Shown piece after piece: positions 56,510 through 64,000 of a DNA stretch of 64,000 nt. Both the position numbers and the translations under genes were made by a program. The stretch comes from AP-15 sp963762575 (GTDB taxonomy: Bacteria > Pseudomonadota > Alphaproteobacteria > ATCC43930 > CGMCC-115725), in contig CAVXLL010000008.1 of the NCBI GenBank assembly GCA_963762575.1, positions 1 through 64,000 of the forward strand. The letters run 5' to 3'. The notes beneath the pieces were generated by a model. It worked only from the letters and a program-made list of their open reading frames with translations. It did no database searches and was not told the origin of the DNA. The number at the start of each line of letters is the position of its first letter. Positions within the stretch are counted from its first letter, which is position 1.

Positions 56510-57325
56510 ATGATAAACAGAGGACTGGCCGGGGGGCTTTGCTCGCCGAACTACTGCATCGGTCCTGGCAGCGACGGTCACAATAACGGGACGGCTGAGC
56601 CTGAAGGCAAATCGCAAGGGCGGGATCTCCTGCGGGCTGTCGATTTTTACGCTTCCATTCTCGCAATGGCGACACACGATTTACGCCAGCCGCTACAGGT
56701 TATTATCAGCGCTCTCGAGCTGCTCGCCCGACGGATCACCGAGAAACCCGAGCGCGAGCATCTGGATCGCGGTGCGGAAGCGAGCGCCCAGTTGACGGAG
56801 AAGCTGGAGCAGCTGACAGATGCCTTGCATCTTTACCGGCGCTCCGGCCGGATTGAACCGCAGCCTGTTCGGTTAAAGCTTATTTTCGACCGCCTCGGTT
56901 TACAGCTCAATGGGCTGGCGCAGCGCAAAGGGATCGATTTCCGCGCGCTCCCGACACGCACAGTGATCATGAGCCAGCCCGTGCTGCTCGATGGCATTCT
57001 GCGAAATCTCGCGCGCAACGCGCTCGATCACACATCGGCAGGTGGGCGAGTTCTTGTCGGCTGCAGACGGCGGGCAGCAATAGTTCGGATCGAGGTTCAT
57101 GATACTGGCGATGGAATCCCGCAGGGCGAGCTGCAAAGCATATTCGAGCCATTTTTCCGAATCGATACTGCGCGTTCCGAGGGCCTCGGGCTTGGGTTGT
57201 TCATTGTCAGGCAGGCGGCCGAATGCCTCGGACATTGGATTGAAGTTCGGTCGGCAATAGGCCATGGTTCGTGTTTTAGCGTCGTGGCGCGCACTGCATC
57301 GTTTGATCAAGGCCAACCGAGATGA
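56510..57325 (+). CDS. Soluble sensor histidine kinase
   Basis: A 271-residue kinase without membrane segments. The H box is MATHDLRQPLQVIISALELL (His about 60), followed by a coiled dimerisation helix. The ATPase domain has the N box LRNLARNALDHTSAGGRVLV, G1 EVHDTGDGIPQGE, F box SIFEPFFRID and G2 EGLGLGLFIVRQAAE. The HDLRQPLQ motif is typical of HWE/HisKA kinases near FixJ-type regulators. There is no sensor domain beyond the first 50 residues, so it may be fed by a partner. GCGAGGAGA precedes the ATG. Its stop overlaps the next gene (ATGA). No cognate receiver gene is adjacent. Confidence 0.9.
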   Translation: MINRGLAGGLCSPNYCIGPGSDGHNNGTAEPEGKSQGRDLLRAVDFYASILAMATHDLRQPLQVIISALELLARRITEKPEREHLDRGAEASAQLTEKLEQLTDALHLYRRSGRIEPQPVRLKLIFDRLGLQLNGLAQRKGIDFRALPTRTVIMSQPVLLDGILRNLARNALDHTSAGGRVLVGCRRRAAIVRIEVHDTGDGIPQGELQSIFEPFFRIDTARSEGLGLGLFIVRQAAECLGHWIEVRSAIGHGSCFSVVARTASFDQGQPR

Positions 57326-57666
57326 CATTGCGAAAGCTAGACAAATCTGAATGGCACGCCTACTGCGACCGGCTTTCGAGAGATTTGGTTGGCAGTCGTT
57401 CACGATCTGCCACCGTGTCTCTCGCCGTCAACCATGAGGTTATCACGCAATGGGTGCGGCTGTTCGGGATCGCCTACGAGCCCGAAAAGGACCTTTTCGA
57501 GATCGTACTCCAGGATCTTGAGCATTGGGTTCAACACCCACAAACGTTTTACGTGGACGAGGGACCAAAAGGGGTGGCCGGGCTCGAGATCATCGATGCT
57601 CAGGGTCTGCGACACACTTTATCGCTATTCCAGTCGATCAGATTTACCCGGATGACCAAGGAATAG
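57322..57666 (+). CDS. DUF5335-like small protein
   Basis: A 114-residue protein translationally coupled to the kinase. It has the DUF5335 pattern: WHAYCDRLSRDLVGSRSRSA, VTQWVRLFGIAYEPEKDLFE-like core, HPQTFYVDEG and AGLEIIDAQGLRHTLSLF. DUF5335 proteins occur in stress islands with unknown function. Coupling to a sensorless kinase makes an accessory or inhibitor role conceivable. Nothing is known of its partner. Confidence 0.65.
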   Translation: MTLRKLDKSEWHAYCDRLSRDLVGSRSRSATVSLAVNHEVITQWVRLFGIAYEPEKDLFEIVLQDLEHWVQHPQTFYVDEGPKGVAGLEIIDAQGLRHTLSLFQSIRFTRMTKE

Positions 57667-57869
57667 TGGGGCTGAGTCGGGCCGACCCGTTGATTAGCGG
57701 TTCCGCCCCGCATTGAATCGCCCTCCGGTATTAGGCGATCGGTCGGAATAGCCGGTTCTAAGTTACGTAATTCTCCCAAATTTTCCTGGCCCACGACCGA
57801 CGGCCATTTTCTCCTCTAAAAGCAAAGTTCGATGGCTGCTGATGATGTGGCGCGCGAGAGGGGAAGAGC

Positions 57870-58640
57870 ATGATCATCCGGAACTCGTCGAATGTCCGCG
57901 TCAATGAGCCGATTTGGACACATCAGTGTGACGCGACCCCAAAAATCGCTTGGGGTGGGTTGGATTCTCTCGGCGTGCGAACGCGATACGCTCGCAACCA
58001 GGAGGTCTATAAAGAATGCAGCCCGGTAGAGTGCTGGTACCGGGTTGAATTCGGCGCCGCGCGTCGGTTTTCGACGAGGGCAGATGGCAAACGGCAAATT
58101 GTCGACCTGCTCCTTCCGGCCGACGTTTTCGGCTTTGGTGCGCACGGCAGACACTACTTCGCCGTGGAGGCGATCCTCGAAGGTACTGTCATCACCCGCT
58201 ACCCGCGATGTCGCCTCGAGGCTCTTGCCGAGTCAGACCCCCGCGTCGCCCGAGAGCTCCGCGAGGCCACCTGCGAAGCGATGTCGCGTCTGCATGCGTT
58301 GATTCTCAATCTCGGGCGGACGACTGCCGAGGAGAAGGTTGGGCACTTCCTGGTCAAGATCGCTGAGCGATTATCGGGCGGTCCTGCCGCTTACGTTGAG
58401 CTGCCATTATCTCGCGAGGAGGTAGCCGATTATCTCGCACTTTCAGTGGAGACGGTGAGCCGTGCTCTCACTCAGCTGAAACGCCGCGGTGTGATCCGGC
58501 TGACCGGAACCCGACAGATCAAAATCCTCGACCGCAATTCGCTTGCTGGAGCAGGAGATGACTGCTTGGCGATCATCGACGGACCACACTCGACGGACCC
58601 GTACCATGCGCGTCGGCTCGTGTACTCCGATTACTGTTGA
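57870..58640 (+). CDS. FixK/FNR-like Crp-family activator
   Basis: A 256-residue regulator. The sensory beta-roll contains YKECSPVECWYRVEFGAARR and VDLLLPADVFGFGAHG. The dimer helix runs about 130-155. The HTH reads PLSREEVADYLALSVETVSR and ALTQLKRRGVIRLTGTRQIK. Its recognition helix has E-x-x-S-R, the residues that in FNR and FixK contact TTGAT/TTGAC half sites. It lacks the N-terminal cysteine cluster of FNR, so like FixK it is probably controlled by expression or by a partner. It is the best candidate to bind the palindromes before the CBS, groES, dps, BON and PRC genes. It starts 203 bp after the DUF5335-like gene. The tail after KILDRN is unusually long. Confidence 0.9.
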   Translation: MIIRNSSNVRVNEPIWTHQCDATPKIAWGGLDSLGVRTRYARNQEVYKECSPVECWYRVEFGAARRFSTRADGKRQIVDLLLPADVFGFGAHGRHYFAVEAILEGTVITRYPRCRLEALAESDPRVARELREATCEAMSRLHALILNLGRTTAEEKVGHFLVKIAERLSGGPAAYVELPLSREEVADYLALSVETVSRALTQLKRRGVIRLTGTRQIKILDRNSLAGAGDDCLAIIDGPHSTDPYHARRLVYSDYC

Positions 58641-58952
58641 GAGCCGGTCTAGAGGCCCGAATTCTTCGCTGTGGCCAACGATAACGCGGGGGGGCCGCGC
58701 GGTGTTGGGATAGTCGGCTGAGGTGCCAGAGAACCAAGGCGGCGACGAAACTCGCGGTCCGCCCGCTAAGGGCGGGGCCGATCTCGACGCACGCCCTCGG
58801 ATCGAGCATCGCGTCGAGCGGGTCACACCCGAAGACCGACGGCGGCTACATGCCCCCGAGACCAACGAGGGAGAACTGGAGGCCGAACCGCCAGAAGCGC
58901 GAATCCGGGGCCGCCGCACGCTGGCCCGGGCCGCTGGAGGGAGCCGAAAGCG
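58641..58952. other. Intergenic, possibly coding, unresolved
   Basis: Open frames run on both strands. The minus strand has a hydrophobic LSGRTASFVAALVLWHL stretch, and the plus strand a highly charged reading from 58723. Neither has family support. Confidence 0.3.
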
Positions 58953-59679
58953 ATGACTGGGGTCGCCATCGTCATCCCCATGCTGAACGAGGCGGCGGGA
59001 CTGCCGCGGCTATTGCGCTCGCTCGCCGCGCTCGAGCCGCCGCCGGCGGAGGTGCTGGCGGTGGATCGCGGCAGCGCCGACGCCTCCGTCGCCATCGCGG
59101 AGGCGGCCGAGCTGCTTGTCGTCCGGCACGAGACCCGTGGCCGGGCGGCGGCGATCAACCGTGGCGTGCAGGAAGCCACGGCACCGATCATCTGCGTGCT
59201 GCACGCCGACACCTTGCTGCCCGACGACGCGGTTGCCGTGATGCGCAGGGTGCTCGCGGATCCCGGGACCGCCTTGGCCGGCTTCCCCCCTGCTCAGCGG
59301 GCCCGACCAGGTCCGTGGGGGGCCAGCTTCCACAACTGGATCAAGACCTGGTACGCGCCACTGCTGTTCCGGCCGCAACTCTTCCTGCGCGGCGTGCGGC
59401 TGCTATTCGGCGACCACGCCATGTTCTTCCGCCGCGCCGATTTCCTGGCCGTCGGCGGCTGCGACCCCACGCTGCTGGTCATGGAGGAGGCGGATTTGTG
59501 CATCCGCTTCCACCGGCTCGGCCGAACCCGCCTCGTCAACCGCGTGGTGATCACCCTCCGATCACCGGGTCGCCGCCTGGGGCGCGCTGCGGGCGAACTG
59601 GATCTACCTCAAGGTCGGAGCACGCTGGGGGCTCGGCTTTCGCAAAGGGCTGGAGCGGCACTACCCCGACGTGCGCTGA
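58953..59679 (+). pseudogene. Glycosyltransferase family 2, TIGR04283-like, with frameshift
   Basis: It begins VAIVIPMLNEAAGLPRLLRS and has PAEVLAVDRGSADASVAIAE, AAINRGVQEATAPIICVLHA with the DxD-like HADTLLP, and RPQLFLRGVRLLFGDHAMFF. These fit the TIGR04283 glycosyltransferases linked to arsenosugar biosynthesis. Usual DGGSxD reads DRGSAD. Near 59560 the frame is lost; the continuation in the next frame is HRVAAWGALRANWIYLKVG and ends KGLERHYPDVR with TGA at 59677. Length then is normal, about 242 residues. No arsenosugar radical-SAM gene is adjacent. Confidence 0.82.
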
Positions 59680-60090
59680 ACCGTTCGCCCGCGCAGATAG
59701 CCTGTGGCGATGCCGTAGTCGATCAGCCGTCGCAGAAAGGCCTGATCGTGGCGCGGACACGTGCGTCCGCTCAGCGCCCGCAGATTCGCGTCCGGGAACC
59801 AGGGGTCACGCTGAAGGTAGCTGGCGTCGAGAGAACGTCACGCGCCGGTCGAGGGTCTGCTCCGCGCGGGTCAGCCGGGCCCATTCGAAGGTTTCGGGCG
59901 GCACGAAGCGCGGCAAGTGCAGGTGCTGATAGCCCAGCGCCAGGGTCCGCTCCTCGAAGACTCGGGACCATTTTTGACAAATCGAAGGGTGTGGCGCGAC
60001 CTCGCCAGTGCGCAGCACGGCGGACCACGCCGCAAGCGCTGTCCCTCGCGCGCGAGGGGATAAAAACTCCGGCGAAATGCGCTGGCACCG
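59661..60090 (-). pseudogene. 3' fragment of an unrecognised gene
   Basis: The minus strand reads YQHLHLPRFVPPETFEWARL, TRAEQTLDRRVTFSRRQLPS in one frame, then, after a shift near 59805, DPWFPDANLRALSGRTCPRH and QAFLRRLIDYGIATGYLRGR before a TAG. The sequence is protein-like and ends naturally, overlapping the glycosyltransferase 3' end. I do not know the family. The N-terminal side is lost in unrelated sequence. Confidence 0.4.
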
Positions 60091-60312
60091 ACGGCTTGCA
60101 GGGTTCATCGTCACGTTGGCGCTCACCGGGCGCACCCCCGTGGCAGTCGGGCCGGGACAGACGCCGAACGCGCCTTATCAGCAGCAAGGCGATCCTCGCG
60201 ACACTAGCGGAATGCACTGACCGGAGGGCCGGACCATGAGCCCCAGCTCGAAGCCTGGGCCGGCCGTCCCGTTGGTGCTAGGGCCGCCCAGGGTGTCGCC
60301 TGCGGAACAGGT

Positions 60313-60648
60313 TCAGTTTTTCCCGGCGTCTAAACCGGCCACGGGAACCGCACTAGATATTTCGTTACCCTCGATCAGAAATACGCGGCCGCTCGATGTT
60401 GACAGTCGGACTTTCAACGTCTCCTGATAGTCATCGGACTGATACCATCGTCTGGCCGCATCGGCGGTCGGAAATTCGATGATAAAGATTCGTTCCGGCA
60501 TTGGATCGCCTTCCAGAAGATCGATCTTGCCGCCACCCGCGACGACGCGCCCTCCAAAGCGGGCAATTGTCGCCAGCGCGCGCGGCAAATGAGCCTGATA
60601 GGAAGCAGAGTCGCTTACGCGGATATCGCCGACGATGTAGGTGGGCAT
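60313..60648 (-). CDS. DUF1330 domain protein
   Basis: A 111-residue protein of the DUF1330 group (dimeric alpha-beta barrel fold): YIVGDIRVSDSASYQAHLPR, ALATIARFGGRVVAGGGKID, and IFIIEFPTADAARRWYQSDD followed by YQETLKVRL. It is cytoplasmic and has no known enzyme activity. The ATG at 60648 follows CAGGAGGCA, a strong site. It lies alone between broken genes. Confidence 0.9.
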   Translation of the reverse strand: MPTYIVGDIRVSDSASYQAHLPRALATIARFGGRVVAGGGKIDLLEGDPMPERIFIIEFPTADAARRWYQSDDYQETLKVRLSTSSGRVFLIEGNEISSAVPVAGLDAGKN

Positions 60649-60802
60649 GGCTGCCTCCTGGCTAATAGCAGCGTTCCAGGCTGATCTATCCGTTTGTCGC
60701 AAAATACCGCGCCGCCCGCAAACGGCCCAACCTTGAAGAAGAGTGAGGAAGGGAGGATTTTGGGTTAATCTCGGCGCGAAAGTTAGGTGTTGGGTCCCAC
60801 CG

Positions 60803-60961
60803 ATGACCGCCACTCGCCGTCTCACCGCGATCCTCGCCGCCGACGTGGCGGGGTATTCGCGCCTGATGGGGGCAGATGAAGAGGGTACGCACGAACGGCT
60901 GATGGCGCACCTTCGGGAGCTGACCGAGCCGAAGATCGCCGAGTACCGGGGCGGGTGGTGA
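60803..60961 (+). pseudogene. Class III adenylate/guanylate cyclase, 5' stub
   Basis: The reading TATRRLTAILAADVAGYSRL continues MGADEEGTHERLMAHLRELT and PKIAEYRGGW before TGA. This is the conserved beginning of cyclase-TPR-type proteins, including the metal-binding Asp in ADVAGYS. The next codons in another frame give RVVKNTA, after which similarity ends. Only about 55 of some 550 residues remain. Confidence 0.8.
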
Positions 60962-61869
60962 AGAACACCGCTCCCTGCGCTAGTATGATAGGCATCGAAC
61001 GTTCCGCGTCGGAATAGATCGATGCGAGCATGCCGTCGGCGGCCGATAGTCGCGGAAAGAAGCGAACGGGGCGCAGCTACGCGGGCGCTGGCACCGGACC
61101 CGGTAACTCGTGCGCCGTCAGCCGCGTCACTGTGGCGTGAACACGCAACTCAGCGGACTACCGCAGCAGCAACTCATCGGCCTGCTCCTGCTTCCTGTCC
61201 GCCGATCCGTGCGCGCGCGGCCTCCACCTGCTCCAACAGCATGTGGTTGCGCGCGACGTTCCGAGAGAACGCGACCGGCTGGAGGAACCGAAAGTTCGCA
61301 AACTCCCCGCTGGAGAGGGATGGATTCGAACTTGTATGGGGCTTTTCCCTGTCAAGTGGTTGTTTTCGATTTATTGCCAGTTCTTTGTTCGGAGCGGGAG
61401 GGGCCGTTCTTCATCCCGTCGCCTGCGATCAGGTTTCCCGGAGCGCGCGGAAGCGGTCAAGGGACCGAAATGCTAGCAAAGCTTGGCGGCTTGCCGCCTA
61501 GCGGCGCTGGTGTTTCGCAGCGCCTTGACGGCTGAGCACGCGGAGGGACGATGAACCGGGAGATGGGGCTTTCTCTGCGAAGCTGGGTGTCTGACATTGC
61601 TATTCTGCCTATGATCCGAGGGAGCTCGCCATTGGGGCGTATCCTCACGCCGCAAACTTGTATTCGGTAGGTTGGTTGAGATCCTGACCATGATGCAGTC
61701 ATGCGCATCGGCGGCGAAGCTCCAAGCGGCGGGGCCAATCTTTCAGTCGGCATCAGAGCCAATTCGAATCACGGCTTCCCGCCACTCGGATCGTCAATTC
61801 GGCAGTGCGCTGAAAGCCAGCGCGAGCGCCGAATAGCTCCGTGGTATTGCTCGTTCCGGTAAACCCCTT
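60962..61869. other. No supported gene
   Basis: A 0.9-kb stretch with only short unsupported frames on both strands and one dispersed repeat (61284). It may contain the right-hand flank of the IS110 element. Confidence 0.5.
61284..61341 (-). repeat. tRNA T-arm-like dispersed repeat, copy 9
   Basis: The minus strand reads ACAAGTTCGAATCCATC, CCTCTCCAGCGG, GGAGTTTGCGAACTTTCGGT. It agrees with copies 5 and 8 across the whole length. Confidence 0.7.
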
Positions 61870-63033
61870 TCAGCCCGCTGGACGTAAGACGACACCTTCC
61901 AGCGTCTCGCCAGTATTGACAAAGCGCCAGAGTGCGATGAGTAGTTTGCGGGCAAGTGCGACGATCATCGTTTTGCGCGTGCCGGCACGGCGATCGGCAG
62001 TGCGGGCCTGGTACCATCGCGCCAGTGCGCTGTCCTTTTGAAACCGCAGAAAGCGCCAGGCGAGTGGGATCATCCCGCGGCGGACCCGGGCATTGCCGGC
62101 TTTGGCGAGCCCTTGTTCCCGCCGCTTGGCGCCGCTCTCGTCGGGCGCACCCGTCAGGCCGGCGTAGCGCGCCACAGCTCGGCGGTCACGCAGTGGCCGC
62201 GACAGCACTTCATTGACGAGCATATCTGCCGTTTCAGTGCCGATGCCGACAACCCGAGCCAGCAGTCGAACCATGGCGTGCGGCCTGCTTTCAGGCTGTT
62301 CTTCTAATCGCTGTCGACGAGCCTCCTCGACTTGCTTGATCTGGCTGATCACCAAACCGAGCCGCGCGATGTCGCGCTCCAGTTCGGCTGCGACATTTGG
62401 CGGCAGCGGCGAGCCCTCCGGGGTATATAAGGCGGCCAGATGCTCCGCTGCGTTGCGCAGGGTTGGTTTGAAGTTACGAATGCCGAGCCGGGCCAGCGCT
62501 CCCTTCATGCGGTTCACAAGCCGGGTGCGTTCCTTGACCAGGCACTCGCGCTCCCGATTGGGCCGCTTGGCGTCCTCCTCGGCAAGCGTCGGCACGCGCA
62601 CCATGCTGCAATGGCCCCGTTCCCCTCGCAGCCACCCCAGGAACCCGCGCTTCAGCAATTCGGTGTCCAGCCGGTCGGTCTTGGCCCGACGATGCTCCCG
62701 CGATACCGCGACACTCCAGGGATGGATCACATGCGCCTCGACGTCACGCGCCGCAAGCCAGCGCGCCAGCCAGAAGCCGTCGCGGCCGGCTTCGAAGGCA
62801 AGCGCAATCCGCGTGATTGTGCGGCCGGCCTTGGCCGCCTCGTCGCGCCAGCGATGCAGCACGGTAAGCAGCCGTTCTGGGCTCGGCTCCAGCTTCTTGC
62901 AGGGCTGACGCTCAATGCTGGGAACGAAACCGCCGACCAGCCAGCTCGACTGGCTCATCTCGACGACGGCAATGATCGTGCTATTTTGGTCCAGGGCGAC
63001 GAGGGACCTGCTCAAGTCGTTCGGCTGGGGCAT
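61870..63033 (-). mobile_element. IS110-family transposase
   Basis: A 387-residue transposase. The N-terminal DEDD (RuvC-like) domain has VALDQNSTIIAVVEMSQSSW and ITRIALAFEAGRDGFWLARW and the DTELLKRGF part with acidic residues. The C-terminal Transposase_20 domain reads VVGIGTETADMLVNEVLSRP, ARYAGLTGAPDESGAKRREQ and GLAKAGNARVRRGMI, with the serine-containing region typical of the family. The start is MPQPNDL. IS110 elements lack terminal inverted repeats and do not make target duplications, so the element ends cannot be read from the sequence. It is full length and may be active. Confidence 0.92.
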
Positions 63034-63154
63034 TGCGGCACTCCATCGATTAAAATGCAGCGACGAAGTTGCCACCTCCTCGCCGCCCGCCCCATAGAAT
63101 CTTTCCGTTCCCCGCCGTGGCCTTGCTTTCGGGAACCGTCCGCGGCGCCGAGTT

Positions 63155-63420
63155 CTACGGTGCCGCCGGCCGAGGCCGGCCGCCGCGATCAGGGTTGAAC
63201 TGGGGAAGCATTTCCTCCAGCGATCGCGGCGCCATCTGCAGGTTGGCAAAGCCGGGCGTGCCAGGCGACGCGATGTTGTCGCACTCCATCAACTCCACCT
63301 GGCTTCGCGTGATCGGCGGGGACGGCAGCAATTCGCCGGCGGTTCCGATGGCCTTCCATAACGCAAAAGGCACCGGCAGCAGCCTCCTTACGGCATCCAC
63401 ATGGTTAACGGAGGAACCCA
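63155..63420 (-). pseudogene. NDUFA9-like (atypical SDR) C-terminal fragment
   Basis: The minus strand ends with VRRLLPVPFALWKAIGTAGE, LLPSPPITRSQVELMECDNI and PRSLEEMLPQF. This is the C-terminal region of complex I NDUFA9-like NAD(P)-binding proteins (about 320 residues), in which LPxPF and D-Q-V-E-L-L-x-x-D-N are constant. The Rossmann part is missing upstream of about 63420. The IS110 element lies directly downstream and may have caused the loss. Confidence 0.6.
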
Positions 63421-63513
63421 GCCCCGAGCCGCATTCTCTCGTTTGACTGTTTCTTGCTCTTCGCGCAGGGGAGACGTGCGTCGACAGATCGACGGCAATC
63501 GTAGGCTCCTGGC

Positions 63514-64000
63514 GTGAGAGGCAATGTTTTGGCCGAGATATGGTTGAACATACCCCAGGCCGTCGTGCTGGAGGCTGCCGGGGATCTAAAACGGGCAAGA
63601 GGCCTGAAGGAGCGCGACCCACAACTGCTGGTGATCAAGGCGGCATTGTTGCTGCCGCTTGGAAGGGTCCCTATCGAACCTGATGCAAGCGATGAGGAAA
63701 TGCGACTTGCGCTTCGGAAAATTAGAGAGGAGATCGAACCCCGAAGCTCAGAAAGGAGTTATGCTGTTTCTTTAAGAAGGGTTCACGCCAAGCTGATTGA
63801 TGGCGTAACAGCAAAAGGGCGTAGAGCTACAAATCTACCCCTGGAGGTCATCGACCCAGCAGAATTTGTTTGCCTTGAGCTTGACGATCTCAATGCTGTT
63901 GATCCGAGGACGGGAGAGACAATTTTCTACGATCTTTTGGTCTGCGCTCGAGAGCTTATCGACGGTAAATCAGAAGCCTCTTTCGGTAGCGAATTTTCTT
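63514..64000 (+). CDS. Unrecognised protein, 3' end beyond window
   Basis: From a GTG at 63514 one frame stays open to the last base, 162 codons, after an in-frame stop at about 63499. The sequence is well-behaved: WLNIPQAVVLEAAGDLKRAR, KERDPQLLVIKAALLLPLGR, then REEIEPRSSERSYAVSLRRV and AEFVCLELDDLNAVDPRTGE. It is less GC-rich than the surrounding DNA, in particular after 63700. There is no membrane segment and no motif I can name. Different base composition suggests horizontal origin. Confidence 0.6.
   Translation, partial: MRGNVLAEIWLNIPQAVVLEAAGDLKRARGLKERDPQLLVIKAALLLPLGRVPIEPDASDEEMRLALRKIREEIEPRSSERSYAVSLRRVHAKLIDGVTAKGRRATNLPLEVIDPAEFVCLELDDLNAVDPRTGETIFYDLLVCARELIDGKSEASFGSEFS

Overview
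The window looks like chromosome from an alphaproteobacterium of the Hyphomicrobiales/Rhodospirillales type. The evidence is high GC, FixJ/FixK-type regulators, BON/PRC-barrel/Dps stress genes, DUF3489-DUF2924-recombinase and DUF5681-terminase modules, and dispersed palindromes with GGTCATTCCG ends. Species cannot be fixed from the sequence. No functional tRNA, rRNA or CRISPR array was seen.

Left part (1-20.6 kb): a DUF499 defence-type ATPase wrecked by frameshifts, a degenerate tRNA-Lys 3' part, and an intact DUF3489-DUF2924-large serine recombinase cassette. Metabolic genes follow (two amidohydrolases, GFA, nitroreductase, HbpS/GlcG-like, SRPBCC), with gene stubs between them. Then come phage-derived pieces: an inverted terminase fragment, a CAGGGAATT-rich block, and a ParB-methyltransferase, DUF5681 and large terminase run without structural genes.

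Middle part (20.6-36 kb): a minus-strand catabolic cluster (molybdenum hydroxylase subunit, OPT transporter, AroM, DUF917, truncated hydantoinase). It lies inside a segment bounded by an exact 55-bp direct repeat (20867 and 30066). Around it are chimeric or broken genes: a molybdopterin oxidoreductase fused to an MFS half, a truncated dipeptide-binding protein, and a DUF692/MNIO enzyme translationally coupled to a Cys-rich protein.

Right part (30-58 kb): a stress and low-oxygen survival island. It carries hemerythrin, CBS-BON, an eRF1-like C-terminus, PPK2, groES-groEL-NDUFS4-like-HdeD, Dps, two BON proteins, PRC-barrel, ClpB, a thioredoxin-reductase-like protein, a PAS kinase/FixJ pair, three Crp/Fnr genes, LuxR and AraC regulators. 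At least five promoters here, and probably seven, carry a TTGA(C/T)-N4-(G/A)TCAA palindrome 50-80 bp before the start codon. The Crp/Fnr protein at 57870 has the E-x-x-S-R recognition helix expected to read it. I consider this FixK-like regulon the most coherent system in the window.

The last part (58.6-64 kb) holds a frameshifted arsenosugar-type glycosyltransferase, DUF1330, a cyclase stub, an IS110 transposase beside an NDUFA9-like remnant, and an unrecognised gene running off the end. Two window-wide themes are about nine copies of a 55-65 bp tRNA-T-arm-like repeat between genes, and many single-base frameshifts and truncations in otherwise conserved genes.
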